Below, in pieces: positions 1 to 11,888 of a DNA stretch of 64,000 bases (the stretch's first letter is position 1; the number at the start of each line of letters is the position of its first letter). Source of the stretch: Epiperipatus broadwayi (taxonomy: Eukaryota > Onychophora > Udeonychophora > Euonychophora > Peripatidae). The notes beneath the pieces are model-generated. The model had not been told where the DNA came from and searched no databases. It was given only the letters and a program-made list of their open reading frames with translations. A program made the position numbers and the translations under genes. Location of the stretch: NCBI GenBank assembly GCA_028023455.1, contig JAQFVV010006310.1:496001-560000 (forward strand). The letters run 5' to 3'.

Positions 1-159
1 ATAGAAAAGGAAAAAGGGGTGATGGTATTGGGGTTATGTCAAAAAAATAATTTAAATACTGTTGGGGATAGTCAAACTATAATGGAGTGGAACAGTAACA
101 TATATGAATGCCTAGTTAAGGATATACAGAATTTAAAAAAAAAAAAAGAGGAAGAAAAT

Positions 160-450
160 AATGGTTATAGGGAATATGAATGGGAATATTGAAGAAATTG
201 ATGACATGGATAACAAAAATGGACAGCTTTTAAATATTTTTTGTCCATTAGTGAATTTGAGCATTGGAAATTTATCAAATATTTATGAGAGACAATACAC
301 GTGATATAGAAATAATATATTTCACACAATAGATTATGTATTAATAGAGAAAGAGTGAATGAATAATATATGGAAAATTAAAGTATTTGATGATGAAGAG
401 AGAATATATAATAATGATCATAATTTTTTTATAATAGAAATTGTTAGTAA
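160..450 (+). pseudogene. APE-type endonuclease remnant of the LINE
   Basis: Translated pieces keep the order of an apurinic-endonuclease-like LINE domain. A 'VIGNMNG' segment stands where families have GDFNAH-like residues. Next come 'NKNGQLLNIFCPLVNLSIGN' (the usual N-G-x-L-L-x-F-C block), 'IDYVLI', and 'NNDHNF' in place of the SDH catalytic block. In-frame stops interrupt it around 303 and 356. The domain would nick target DNA during retrotransposition; this copy cannot. Assignment rests on motif order only. Confidence 0.7.
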
Positions 451-779
451 TGTGATGGAAAATAGTCCTAAAAGTAGAGAAGATAGTGAAAAATGTGAAT
501 GGAGAATGAATGATAAGAATAATTTAAAAAGAATATGAAATAAAAGTAAAAGTAATCATAAAAGATTATTGGGGATGAATATAAGGACTGATATGGTGAA
601 GTAGAAAAAGTGGCAAATAGGGTTTTATGTGAGAATATTTAGAAGAATAAAAGTAATAGAAAAGTGAGCATTAGTAAAAGTGTAAAGAAAACAGAAAAAA
701 ACATGCAGATAATATAAATGTGCTATTAAAAACAAAGAAAATGAAAAAGATTTTAATGTTAAATGGGAAAACTTTTTAT

Positions 780-1990
780 AAAAAAAGAAGTTGGCTAAAA
801 TTGATAACTATATAGAGAGAAAAATCAAATTTTATAGTAAATTGTTTGAGGATATTAATAAAAGTGGAAGAGATTGGAGTAAAAAAAATTGGAAATACAT
901 TAAAAGAAGGAATGTTGGGGTGAGAGAAATAGTATTATTAGATGATGAGGGAATAGAGTGTCGCTTTAGAGAAGAATTAGAGACAATCTTAAACAAGTAT
1001 GTAATGGATATGGAAAAGATATTAGATGTGAAGGTTAGAATGATAACAAACATGAAAGCATATAGTAATGGAAATATTATGTTTAAAGAAAATGAACTGA
1101 ATGAGGCAGGGAAGAAATTAAAAAATGAAAGAGCTAGAGGTTTGGATGGATGAGCGGCAGAGATGGTAATGAATTTAGGAAATAGGGCAAAAATAAATCT
1201 ATCATCATGTTTTAATAAGATGGCACAGAAGGGAGAATTTCCAGATAACTGTAATAATACAAGAATAAGGCTACTATATAAAGGAAAGAGTAAGGATCAT
1301 CGAAAGTTAAACAATTATAGACTGATAGCAGTAACGTCAGTGTTATATAAAGTTTTTATGTGTATGGGGGCTGGAAGGGTTGCAAAATAGATGGAGGAAA
1401 AAATATAGTGGGAGAAATGCAAAAAGGTATCGGGAAGTGTATAGAAGATAGTTTATTTGTAGTTACACAAGTTTATAGATATGAGTAGGAATACAGATAG
1501 ACAGTTATTTTTTATAGATATTAAGAAGGCATATGATAGAGTAAATAGGAATAGATTATGAGTATGTTTAATAAATTTGGGAATGAATGGAGCTTTAGTG
1601 GATCTTAAGAGATTGTATGAAAATAATTATTATACATATCTTTTTGGAAATATAGAGTTAAATTTAGTGAAGAAAAATCAAAAGTAATGATAATAAATAC
1701 TTGGGAAAGAGAAGAGAAATAATTTTTATTGGGCAAAAAAAAAGTTTAATGTGGTGAATCGGTATAACTATATTGGAATCGTCTTAAGTAATCACTGGAA
1801 GTGCTTGGATGGATGGGAGAAAACAATGATAAATGAAGCAACGAAAAGAAAGGGACTGATAAAGAAATTAACAGTGTTTTTGTATAAAAAATATGATGTA
1901 GATAGAATTGTACGGAAAGGGGTGGCTGTAGCAGGGTTAATTTATGGTAACGATGCGTTATGTGTTAGTAATGGTGTGTGAGTTTACTTA
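780..1990 (+). pseudogene. Reverse transcriptase remnant of the LINE
   Basis: Three separated open pieces carry RT blocks in order. The piece at 791-1153 holds the linker and ends 'RARGLDG', matching the (A/P)-x-G-x-D-G block. The piece at 1163-1390 holds 'KLNNYRLIAVTSVLYKVF', the N-Y-R-P-I-x-L block. The stretch at 1500-1560 holds 'FFIDIKKAYDRVNRNRL', RT block A with its catalytic aspartate. The Y-x-D-D block was not found and that part looks deleted. The piece at 1751-1981 ('YNYIGIVLSNHW') fits the region after YxDD. Stops and frameshifts separate the pieces. Confidence 0.8.
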
Positions 1991-2840
1991 GAAAAAGTAC
2001 AAAGAGAAGTAGGACAATATACATTAGTTGCAGATATGTAAATGGCAAAGGAGGCAATTCAAGGAGAAATGGTATGATTGAGAGATGAAAATGTTCAGTA
2101 GATTGCAATTTATGGGTAATAAGAGAATAACCAAAATAAAGTTGGGTTATGAGTAAAAGGCAGGCAAACAAGATGGGTCAGAAAAATAGTATAGTATGCA
2201 GAAGATTTGCATAAAGACTTTGTCAGTATATTTATACTAAAGATGGGGTGATTGTGTTAGAATTGTTGAGTGTTATAGTGGCAAGGAATGGGATAGAAAA
2301 ATGGATGTATTAATTAAAAAAATAGAGAATTGGAGAGATGGAGAACTAGTATGGAGAGTAAAAAGAGTTTAAATATATATAGAAGTAAATAGGATATTGA
2401 GTGCGAGTTAATTTATGATAATAGCAAGACAAGTAGTTTACTGTTTAAGATTCGAACAGGATCTTTAGTATCAAGGAAATATACACATAAATGAAAAAAT
2501 AAGTGTGATTTAGTCTGCAAGTTTTGTAAGGATTTCTAGATATCTGTTAATTGAATGTAGATGCCTATAAGCAGAAATGGTACAAGTAATGAAATTGTGG
2601 GAGAATGAAATAAACAAAATGATTATACAGAAAATGGGTTCTTGGTTTTTATGCTGGGTTTAGGAAAAAATAAGGGGAATTTAAATATAAAGGCCATAGA
2701 GTTGACAAAGTTTATGTCGTGGAAATGGGAAGAATATGGGAAAATCTTAGGCTGGGGACTGGAAAGTGAGGGTAAAGTGGCTAACAGGTTTCTCTAGGCA
2801 TAATGTCCGAAAAAGGAGAAGCCACAGTGCATCACATCAG

Positions 2841-3594
2841 CTTTTTTTTTTAAGGCATTCACTTATCATTATCCAAACTAATAATCTGCTATTCAAAAAG
2901 TTTAAAGCCAAATCATTTTTCTTGCATCATTATATACGTCTGATACTAATCCAGGAATTATATACAATATTTTAATGACTCCAGTTTTATTTTAACTCTA
3001 GATAAAATATCACACTCTTGCAAAGCATACAATGAATGACTGAAATAAATAGAATGAGTTATTTATATTAATAGTAAGCCAAAAAAATTGTGTTGTATTG
3101 TTTGATATACACTATTGGCTGTTAAATATACGTGTGATTTTGCTTCTCACTGAAAATGGCTAATAGACACAAACTAATCTAATAATTTGCAAATAATATC
3201 TTATATTTGTTGATTACTCAGGATTACAACAGATAGTACAGCAGTGAAGTAAATAGAATTAATTAGTAATTAATATTATAACTTACTATAATAATGAGAA
3301 ATTAATTAAGTTGAACTACATTCAAGTTTTTGTAATTTGTTATTAGTTGTATTTTTTTAAATAAGAAATAGAGCAACAATCACAATCTGGGTAAAAGTTA
3401 ATCAGTGGTAAGTCTACCAAGAGATCCTTGTCAAAAATATTAATGATTTAATAATTGTACATTGAATTAGACAATGATTTATTTTTAAATTTATTTATAA
3501 TAAATGAAATGTTTAATAATAATTTACTAAACCAAAACTGAAAATGGGTAATTCTAAACACAATTAATAGACAACCAAATTCATGAATTTTAGA
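2841..3594. other. Non-coding intron-like stretch
   Basis: AT-rich sequence with no coding segment, clear repeat structure or RNA gene that I could recognise. Confidence 0.5.
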
Positions 3595-3690
3595 TAAACA
3601 TCACATGATTACCATTTCTTATGCTTGCTCATAACTATTATTAAAACTGGCTTGCACTAAGTGGCAATAGTATAGAGAATTTTAGATAAG
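3595..3690 (-). repeat. Fragment of the ~455-bp repeat family
   Basis: The first half ('CATCACATGATTACCA', 'CTTATGCTTG') matches the minus-orientation units at 28349 and 28803. From about 3648 it jumps to 'GGCTTGCACTAAGTGGCA', which matches the plus-orientation units at 16 kb. It is therefore a short fragment with an internal orientation switch, like the junction at 29030. Confidence 0.6.
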
Positions 3691-4031
3691 TTAATTTATT
3701 ATGAATATTTGCAAATTGCACAATTTTTTTTTTTCATAGGATATTTATGTATACAATAAATATATCTTAAGAGCATGTTTATTTGTGGTAAATAATGGCA
3801 AACTGCTTTTATTATTAATCGATAATTGTTGCTTGATTGTAATTGCTTTATAATTTATACATAAGTGCAGATACATTCACTTGTTTATTTTGATATATAC
3901 AATATTATTATGTTTAACGGAAATTCTTTTACTATCTATATTTATGTGTAGATATACAAATGAGTAGATTCTCAAATTCATTTTATACATAAAAGACTTT
4001 CATATTACATCTTTATATCATTTACTAATAG

Positions 4032-4276
4032 ATGGCCCTACTCACTCTCCTCCCCGAAAAGATCGTGATGAAAGGATCAAAATTCTTCAAGAAAAAAGAA
4101 AAGAAGAACAACAGAAAAAATTAGATGAATTGAGGCAGGCTCAATTGCAAGCACAAAAAGTTCGTGAAAAACAAGAAGAAGAACGTCGTAGAAAACTTGA
4201 AGAACTTAAATTAAGAGATGAAATTCGAAGAGCAGCTGTAGAAGAACGTAGGCGGAGATTATTAGAATTGGAAAAA
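4032..4276 (+). CDS. MAP7/ensconsin-family exon (N-terminal microtubule-binding coiled coil)
   Basis: MAP7-family proteins bind microtubules through an N-terminal charged coiled coil and recruit or activate kinesin-1. This 245-nt internal exon follows an AG at 4030-4031 and ends at a GTAAGT donor at 4277. It carries two bases of a split codon followed by 81 complete codons, and ends in phase 0. The peptide begins G-P-T-H-S-P-P-R-K-D-R-D-E-R and runs into an almost unbroken K/E/R/Q helix, for example 'KILQEKRKEEQQKKLDELRQ', finishing 'RRAAVEERRRRLLELEK'. The R-R-A-A-V-E-E-(K/R)-R-R block is a strong match to vertebrate MAP7 coiled coils. No in-frame stop occurs. Earlier exons must lie upstream of the window. 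Other charged coiled-coil proteins could look alike, but the next exon supports MAP7. Confidence 0.9.
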
Positions 4277-4489
4277 GTAAGTAAAAGATAAAATAAATTA
4301 CTTGTAGTAAGAGCATTGAAGTATATAATTTTTTTTTGCAAAAATATTAATAAATATTTATATGTATAACAAACTGTGTTTGTTGCATTTAGATGAAAAA
4401 TAATTGCAAATATTTTAAGATATAATAAGAATTAAACTACCATTAAATGATTCTTAAAATACATATACACCTGGAGTTTAATTGTAATT

Positions 4490-4612
4490 ATAGGGAATTT
4501 GAACACAGACTTTCAAGCCCCCTTCAGCTGCATACAACCAAATACACATGTGAAAAAGATAAGTGATCACTAATATACATATTTAGTGATGAACCAGTAC
4601 CCATCACTTGGT
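4490..4612 (-). repeat. SINE-like repeat copy 1
   Basis: It shares 'GAACACAGACTTTCAAGC', 'CCCTTCAGCTGC', 'CACATGTGAAAAAGATAA' and an ATCACTAATATA-type end with copies at 4885, 5341 (opposite strand) and 14962. The strand is assigned from the B-box-like end described for the copy at 5341. Confidence 0.7.
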
Positions 4613-4884
4613 TTAGATCATCATTTCCCACACATATATGTAATCAGTACTTAGTTTACATTAAGATAGAAAATCTTCAAATTTTAATAGACCGGCTTCA
4701 ATCTACTCTACCCTCCAACTTTTCAGCCATCCATATCATTATAATGATCGAATACCCAAATCTCTTGCTGATGCCAATATTATCATTCCCATGTCTGACC
4801 ACTCATGTATAGGACCTTGTCAATTTAAATAAGCAGAAGAGGGATGGACAGAATACAGGCTGAATTTTTTAATATTTGAAATAC

Positions 4885-5012
4885 AGGCATACTGAACACA
4901 GACTTTCAAGCTCCCTTCAGCTGCCCATTTTATGTCATACAACCGATACACCTGGTCACACATGTGAAAAAGATAAATAATCACCAATATATGTAATTCA
5001 TAATTATAATTA
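4885..5012 (-). repeat. SINE-like repeat copy 2
   Basis: The most complete copy of the segment: 'GAACACAGACTTTCAAGC', then 'CCGATACACCTGGTCACACA', then 'AAAGATAAATAATCACCAAT'. The minus strand stays open through it, but the same apparent peptide (M-V-I-I-Y-L-F-x-M-C-x-Q-V-Y) recurs at 14962-15062, so it is repeat-derived and not a gene. Confidence 0.7.
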
Positions 5013-5250
5013 AACTCCAGGTATATGAAGAATGCGTCTATTTTAAATATTACAGATTCAGCCTGTATCCTGCCTTCCTTCATCTGTATATTTAAATGGA
5101 CATGTTTCAGTACATGCAGGATCAGTGACTTTAAGTTCAACATGGACATAACAATAACATTGGCATCAGCATGGGATTTGGACATTCCATCATCAGATTT
5201 TCAATGTTATGGATAATTGAAGAGTTGGAAGGTGCAGTTTATTGAAGTCT

Positions 5251-5302
5251 GTTTATTAAATGTTGAAGATTTGCTTGTTTATTAAATGTTGAAGATTTGC
5301 TA
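5251..5302. repeat. Two-copy 26-bp tandem repeat
   Basis: A 26-base unit beginning GTTTATTAAATGTTGAAGAT occurs twice with no gap, at 5251 and 5277, with only the last base differing. Confidence 0.9.
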
Positions 5303-5340
5303 TTTTAATATAAACTGAGCACTGATTATATATGTGTGTG

Positions 5341-5500
5341 TGGGAGATGATATTCTGGACCAACTGATGAGTGTTGATTCTGTATGAAATATGTATATTG
5401 GTGATCATTCATCTTTTTTTATGTGTATAGCCTGTGTATCGGTTGTATGAGATAGAATGGATAGCTGAAGGGAGCTTGAAAGTTTGTGTTCAAATCCTCT
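5341..5500 (+). repeat. SINE-like repeat copy 3 (opposite orientation)
   Basis: Reverse complement of copies 1 and 2. In this orientation it has an A-box-like TAGCTGAAGGG at 5462 and a B-box-like GTTCAAATCCT at 5489, as expected of a pol III promoter from a tRNA-derived SINE. The gap between them is only ~16 bases, shorter than in tRNAs, so the promoter reading is tentative. With copies 1 and 2 it forms an inverted pair about 330 bases apart. Confidence 0.65.
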
Positions 5501-8472
5501 AGAAATACATTAAATGATTTGTTTTTGTATCCTTTTCTAAAATATATAAAGACAAATCATTACTGATGAAAGTACACGTAATTACAGAGATAAATTCATA
5601 GCAAAAATATAGTAGGAAATATATAAAAAGAAATATTTATTAACATTTTATCAGTGAGTGCGTGCATGCATGCTGTATTAATTTGATTTTCATTGTCTTA
5701 ATTTATTATTATTTTACATTTAAAAAAAGAATGCTAACAAAATATGTTATTTTCAGTTAACTTTATACAGGAATTAAAAAAACATATTTTATGATAACTG
5801 CAAATATAAGCCTTATAAGTGGAATATGTATCTCATTATTATTAAAAAATATTAAAAAAATTGTTTTTCCATACTCAAATATATTGCAGTGTCTATTTAA
5901 GAATAGTTTATTTATTCAAAAATAATTGAGTGGAAGAAAGTAAACTTGGAGAAAAAATTTTAATCAAATGCATCATCCACAGAAATAAAGAATTTCATTC
6001 ACAGTTTGTCTTATAAAGTTCTAGAGTTTATTTATAATTGTATATTTTCAGTTTAATGGTTGAAAATAGAGTACTTAAAGGAAAAATAAATAAAAGATTA
6101 TAATTTAAATATCTGTGATCACATACATTTATTTGTCTGTAATATTCAGTTTAGCATTATTTATCTATTTAAACTTGTTAATGAAATTAAAAAAATTATT
6201 TAGTAGAATGTTGTAAAATGATTGAGATAAAAGTTCTGTTTATGTAATTGGAGTTTATGAGAAGGATTCTTCATGAAGAAAAGTATACTAAGAACCGATA
6301 TGATAGGGAAATGATATATTGATGTCCAATGATTCTGCATCTTCAAAATAGTCTTATTAAAAATTGCATTTGTTGAAATTAAAATTATTAATGGAAAAGA
6401 CCAGTGAAGACTAAGTGCCAGAAAATGGTCTGGAGATAATTTTTTTGATTAATTATGCATTCATAGGTGAATCTAGTGTAATGTGATGTAAAAACATTGC
6501 ATATTACTAATAACAGTGGACTAATGGAAGAGAATTTGATTGCACGCAGCATTAGCATCTTAAGGTTTTGAATAATTATATTCATAGAAAATTAATCAAA
6601 AGCAGCTTCAGTTTTACTGTAGACTGATTAATTTTATCCATATCCTCTGTCTGAATCTGAAATTTTAGAATGTGGTATAAAAGTTTTTGACTGATTAGTT
6701 CTAGTAAAAGTTTGTATATTTTGACCCCTTATTAAAATAATTGCATATATATATTTCAGTTATGATATATGAAAATTACCAATTAATTAAATGTTTATTG
6801 AATTTCTACCATCTTTTTTATGTGTTGTAAAAATTTTTTTTGCTAAACTGTTTTAAATTTCCTTTCAAATTTTATGTGGCTATATATAGATTTACTATAT
6901 TTTAATAATAATGTGTAGTTTACAGTATCTTCCAGTTTAATTTAATAATGATATATTGCATCCTAAAATCAAATCATCAGCTATAATGTTTTTAATGCTA
7001 TGTTTATATTTTGGAAGACTGACAATGTGTTGCTAAATAATCAAGATCGAAGTAAACTGTGAAAGGATTTGTGGAATAATACTAGCTACTGGATGCAACA
7101 TAGCAAGCAAAATAAGTTGTCCAGATAAATATTTTAGCTTTTATAGAAGTTTGAATTTATTCGGAAGTTTTGCAGGATAATTATCATAAATATAAAGTCT
7201 CTCATGATAATAAAGCAAATAAGATTTAACTAAAATATAAGTATCTCTAATACACAGGTAGCAGCTAATAAACCACATCAAAATGTAGAATTTTATTTAT
7301 TTCAGTCACTAATCTTAGTTATTTAGTAATTTATTTATTAGAATGTCATTTTATTAATTTTGCCCTATAATAGATTTAGATTACAATAGATCAATTGTCT
7401 GCATGATTTAGTATTATGTGAGAGTTCTGACTCTGTAGTTCTAGATTAATATATCTTGTGTTTGAATTTCTTATGAACTCCTAGACCATTAGGTTATTTT
7501 TTATTATTATTTTATAGGATAAATAATGTAAAATATTTGTTTCAATTAAAATTTGTACATTGTAAAGAGGAGAGTGCAATAAATTTAATAATATTCTAAG
7601 ATAGTGTTTTTATTTATAAAGAGTTAGTATTTTTTTAATATTTTTGAGCATGATTGAAGTTGATAAGTCTAGTTATCGAAAAAGGCATGTTTAATTAATA
7701 GTAAAAGCTGTTAGATTTATCACAGTTTAAAAAATTTTTTAATGAAAGATGTGCAATTATTTTTGGATTTTTATTAAATTTTAGCTTAGTCTCAATGATT
7801 GAAGGAGAAAAAACTAAGATTATTGCACAGTGTGACTACTGCATCCATATTATTTGGTTGCAAACCTATGCTTACTGTGAAAATTGTGAATAATAGCATA
7901 GCCTATAATTTATTTTTAAGATTATATATTTAATACAGACATTTTTAACATGTTTATACTTATCTATGGTAAAATTGAATTTAAAAATTACAAGCTTTTA
8001 AGATATCAAAAATAGTTAACATTCAAAAATAATAAGGCAGTTATGAAAAGATTACGGTAAAATAGATTGAAAGTGAAAGCACATTTATATTTACTATACT
8101 CAAATTCTAATTGTATATTTTGTGTAAATATTCTCACTTGTTTATTCTCTTAAAAAAAAAAAAAATGCAACTATCCTTTTTTGTTTCTTAATGACGAAAA
8201 TTGATGATGATAATGAAATATAAAAAATGCAATTTTTACTTTTGTAAATTTTGAGCACATTTGCCTGCATCCATACCAATACCCTTTTGTGTGTGTGTCT
8301 GATGATTTCATTAGCAGCTGTAATGAAAAGGTTTGTTTTTAAATTAATATCAATTTTTTAATCTATACAATCATGCTTTACCTATAGTAAATGGCTTGAT
8401 GTAACTCTCTTCAATGGATTTTTTTTTTAGTTTTTGTAAAGACGGCATGTTCCAGCACGATTGCAATATTCT
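5501..8472. other. Long intron stretch without recognisable features
   Basis: About 3 kb of AT-rich sequence with short A/T runs. No coding segment, terminal repeats or RNA gene were recognised on either strand. Confidence 0.5.
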
Positions 8473-9934
8473 TTGGTACAGACCGAACCGCTTGATGGCT
8501 TTGTTGCTATGCAAAAACACAGAAATATAACGTTACTGGGTGGGACAGCAACAATAACTATTCTTACTTAACAAAACAATAAAAATATTAATATTAAAAA
8601 AATAAATACTAAATAAATAAAAATAATATTAAAAAATAAATACTGAAGACATAAATTTTATCGATATTTTTATGGTTGGATGGAAAAATCAGTCTATTTA
8701 CCGCAGGGAATAAACAAAAATATTAAAAGGTCTAGATTGTTCCCTCTTTTTTTGCTGAGATGCCTCTCAGCTAAGATGGCCAGGAACACGTCTTTGCCCT
8801 TGTGCAGTTGTCGCCACCATGCTGCTTCCTGTTGCGCCACTTGAGCAAGCCCCAAAGACGCTCGATGTACTGGGTGTGGGCATCTGTAGTATAAAGTGGT
8901 AGCGGTGGATCACTGTCAGGTCCTGGAAACCTGCAGCCTCCAGTTTCAAGGTTTTGTAGCCCTTCCAGCAGTCAGAGTAGATGGTCGATCCAGGCTGGAC
9001 ATTGTTGCGTATGGCCTGCATAAGGGTAGCTGCAGAGCACGAGGAAACGGCTGCCGTGAAGCATTTGCCGGTCTCCTGGCACAGTCTGCCGAATATCCAC
9101 TGCTGAGGAAGCATTCTGCCCTGGTGGTTTTTCCTCTGGCTGAAAAGTGCCTCATCCACTTCCACTATCAACTCTGGCCCACCAATTTGACAGCAGGGGC
9201 AGGAAGCAAGGCTCTCGTGGCACAGCTCCTGCAGAGCGTTGGCCCACATCACCTCTGCACATCTCCAGATCGGCGAATGCATGCTTTAGGGTCAGCTCAT
9301 CATGGCTCCAGAAGTATACAGTCCGTAAGGCTTTCAAGAACGGGATTCTGGAGCCCTCAAACCAGGTGTCGTTTCGAAGTGAACACTTTCGCCGACAAGA
9401 ACCCGGCTTGCAGTGGAACTGGCAGATGGTTTTGAATGTTCGCCGCACACACATCTTTTGGCATATAGGAGTATGTTGTGCTGCCTTAGGAACAGCCAGA
9501 TTCTGTGGATTGGCAGTTGCCACAATTTGAAACTGTCGCTTTCACAGTCAGCCATTTTATTTGTGTTGTACGTGACTTCGCATGAGCTGGTCAAAATCGT
9601 GCTTGGCCGTATTCTTTCCCGATTTTTCGAAGCTTCCACATTGAGTAGGGAAGCGTTGCGACGGGATTACAATTGTTAGTAGGTAATAGTATGTCAGTTG
9701 AGTTGTAAGTTAATTAGTTTGTAATGCATATTAGAAGAGTTGTGACAGGCTGAAATCTAGCCACCCTCACATGATACTGAAGTGTGAGTATTTGAATAAA
9801 ATGCGTAACATAAAGCACGCTGTAAGCAGCGGACACACGTTGAAACTGGATCTTTCTGTGCTTTTGCATATAAACAACATATTTCTGGGTTTTTTGCATA
9901 GAAATAACACTATCAAGCAGCTTGGTCAGGCTAA
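8473..9934 (-). mobile_element. Merlin-type DNA transposon with broken transposase (copy A)
   Basis: The left end (ACCGCTTGATGGC at 8488) and right end (ACTATCAAGCAGC at 9909) are imperfect inverted repeats, continuing inwards as TATGCAAAAACACAGAAATA and its counterpart CTGTGCTTTTGCATA. The right end finishes GGCTAA, like copies B and C (GTCTAA). The body holds a transposase relic on the minus strand at 8745-9640. The interior at 9560-9930 aligns with 12690-13070 and 57925-58312. No convincing target duplication was seen. It is clearly more GC-rich than its surroundings. Confidence 0.85.
8745..9640 (-). pseudogene. Merlin/ISXO2-like DDE transposase relic
   Basis: Merlin transposases cut and paste DNA using a DDE triad and are related to bacterial IS1016/ISXO2 enzymes. 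On the minus strand a cysteine-containing N-terminal part is followed by 'WFEGSRIPFLKALRTVYFWS', 'CCQIGGPELIVEVDEALFSQ', 'WIFGRLCQETGKCF', 'ATLMQAI' and 'PGSTIYSDCWKGY', all in family order. The first D is at about 9155 and the second at about 8972. The catalytic E sits in 'AHTQYIERLWGLLKW' at about 8862. Spacing from the second D to E is ~36 residues, as in Merlin. The pieces lie in different frames: at least one shift near 9400, one near 9280, one just after the 'HRYHF' block near 8885, and one near 8810. It cannot make an active enzyme. Confidence 0.9.
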
Positions 9935-11039
9935 TAGAGCAGTATCAATTCTTTTTATTTATTTAATCACATTTAATGTTTCTCAGTCTTCGTTAAATAT
10001 TCATTACATACTATGGATTAACTTTAATAATTTCAGAACGTAAATAATCTTAGCATGAATTTATTATTATTTCACAGATTGATGATTTTTCTTATTCGGT
10101 ATCCTACCATTATTAATTTGGTGTTTTTGCTATTTTAAATGAATTTTTTGTTTTAAATTCACCAGCGAGTCATTGTTATGAGTACAAATGTTGTGTTGCA
10201 ATTGTGACATGGTTGTCGAAAGTGCAAGACAAAAAAATGATTGCTGCTACTCAGGCAAGATTATGTGAAATATATAAATTTTTAATTTAATTTTTTTTCA
10301 AATTATGGATTATTGAGTCCATCAGTTTTGAGAATTCAAATATGTCAATCACACTGTGTAAGATTTAATTGGGTAAAACTTTTCCAAAATGCTCGATGAT
10401 TTGTCAATAATATGTCTTAATCAGAAATAGTTTCAAAAGACATCTGAAGAAAGCATACAGATTTTTTTTGTATTAAACTATTGTGATTAGTATAATAAAT
10501 CATCATCATTATTATTTTGGCTTAAATTGGAACTAAAAGAACACTTGGTTATAATTCACATTGCTATATCAATGATGCTAATCCAGAAAAATGTGATTTT
10601 TGTAATGCTTAATTTTTAGTGAGATCGTCAAGAAAATGAGTATGGTTAATAGGTAATGTCCATTCCACACATGATAGTTTGGCATGTGAATGTTTGCATG
10701 GTAAACAATCACGATGTTATTAAGCACGAGCTTCTTTGTTGGAGATTGGAAAACAAAAATGCTGTAAAGCCTTTTTCAGAAACTTGATAGTGTCAGAGTA
10801 AGATGTTAGGGGCTCTTTCTTGAAGGCAGGATAAATGTACATTATAGCTGTGTGATTACTGTTATATGTGGTAATAGAATTTAGATATATGTAATTAAAT
10901 GTTGATTTTTAGATATTATGTGATCTTGGATGTGAATCTGTCAAGAGAATAATTATGTGTGATTAAATTTATAAATAAATATTTTTCGCAGACGATAACA
11001 AAAATTATAGTTCTCATTTTCTGGTTGTTGTAAATTCAC
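9935..11039. other. Intron stretch without clear features
   Basis: AT-rich. Weak coding-like fragments at 10620-10780 could belong to the retroelement seen at 11302, but the signal is too broken to call. Confidence 0.4.
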
Positions 11040-11301
11040 CAACCAAATACTGCCAGCAGTTTAATTAAAAGCAGAAGTATATTAAAAATTTCCAATTTTG
11101 GGACGACTACCATTCAGTGAAGATTATATTAAGCCATCTCCAACTTCAGAATATTTTATAATGAAAAAGAAATTGCATGATTTGAAAAAAAAAAGTCATT
11201 TATTAAATAAAATATTGTTGGACTTTGTGAAGTTTTAAGCAAATGCAAAGAAACAAAATTGAACATAAATCTTATTATAAAGACAAAATAATCAAATACA
11301 A

Positions 11302-11595
11302 ATGGAGAATGTTTTCCTGAAGGTTCGTGATAATGGTATGGATAGGGAAGAAAAGGTACAAAGAAGAAAATTTAAAGAAGCTGCCCACATAACAATGACA
11401 AAATATCCCATAAGCCAACCTAGTGTGACTATAGATAATGTTTGGAAACCACTAATCAACTTTGTTCTTAGGAAAAAGTGGAGAAATCAGGAGGAATCTA
11501 ATAGATTCGTATATGAAATTTCTACAGACTTGCTTTTGACAGGATGCCTTGGTTGGTTAGAGTATTACCTTAAAATTCAATACTCAAGAATCTAA
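11302..11595 (+). pseudogene. Possible Penelope-like retroelement C-terminal remnant
   Basis: A 97-codon open stretch contains 'RRKFKEAAHITMTKYPISQP' followed by 'IDNVWKPLI'. Penelope-like elements often have R-R-x-x-K-E-(S/A)-x-x-I ... P-I-x-x-x ... W-x-P near the end of their GIY-YIG region, and the order here fits. No GIY-YIG core or reverse transcriptase was recognised upstream. The last ~30 bases run into the dispersed repeat at 11565-11760, so the stop codon is inside repeat sequence. It is more likely a relic than a host gene; the family assignment is tentative. Confidence 0.4.
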
Positions 11596-11760
11596 GAGTC
11601 CAGATTCAAATCCCATGCTAGTACTGTCACTGGTCAGGCCAGCAACACCTGAAGAAGAGGGGGAATAATACCTCTCGAAACTTTGTGCATATACTAACCT
11701 GTTTGATGTGCTATTACTAACAGTTGAATGTATTTGGAATATTTATAAGACATTCAATAT
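11565..11760 (+). repeat. Dispersed repeat, copy 1
   Basis: It matches 45720-45890 over most of its length: 'TACTCAAGAATCTAAGAG', 'GCCAGCAACACCTGAAGAAG', then 'ATACTAACCTG' and 'GCTATTACTAA'. It may be the 3' tail of the element carrying the preceding open stretch, or an independent SINE-like unit. Confidence 0.75.
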
Positions 11761-11888
11761 ACATATTAAATGATGTAAATAGTCCAGTATAAAAGTACAA
11801 CAAATGGAGAATGAATTGTTATGAATAAGGATGTCCACCATGTATTTGAGTTAACTAGATAAAATTAAAAAATAAAAGATAGTTTGAT

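Larger units (their letters stand above)
1..2840 (+). mobile_element. Decayed non-LTR retrotransposon (LINE), 5' end outside window
   Basis: The order is that of an APE-type LINE: an endonuclease remnant at about 160-450, reverse-transcriptase remnants at about 780-1990, then a non-coding tail. The reading frame is broken many times by stops and shifts, so it is dead. The tail ends near 2835 in repeated CATCA-like bases. The last 200 bases match 36385-36605, which stops at the same point, so this is a true family 3' end. The clade could not be assigned. It lies upstream of the first visible MAP7 exon, in the same orientation as the gene. Confidence 0.85.

Noticed and set aside
4141-4341. 66-codon minus-strand stretch, Ser/Leu-rich
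   Set aside because: Antisense shadow of the charged coiled-coil MAP7 exon.
4820-5185. 121-codon open stretch on the minus strand
   Set aside because: Its middle is the same peptide as in 14658-15062, because both lie in SINE-like copies. It has no independent coding signal.
8896-9435. Long plus-strand open stretches over the Merlin element
   Set aside because: They are antisense to the transposase relic, which has clear family motifs on the minus strand; the plus-strand peptides have none.
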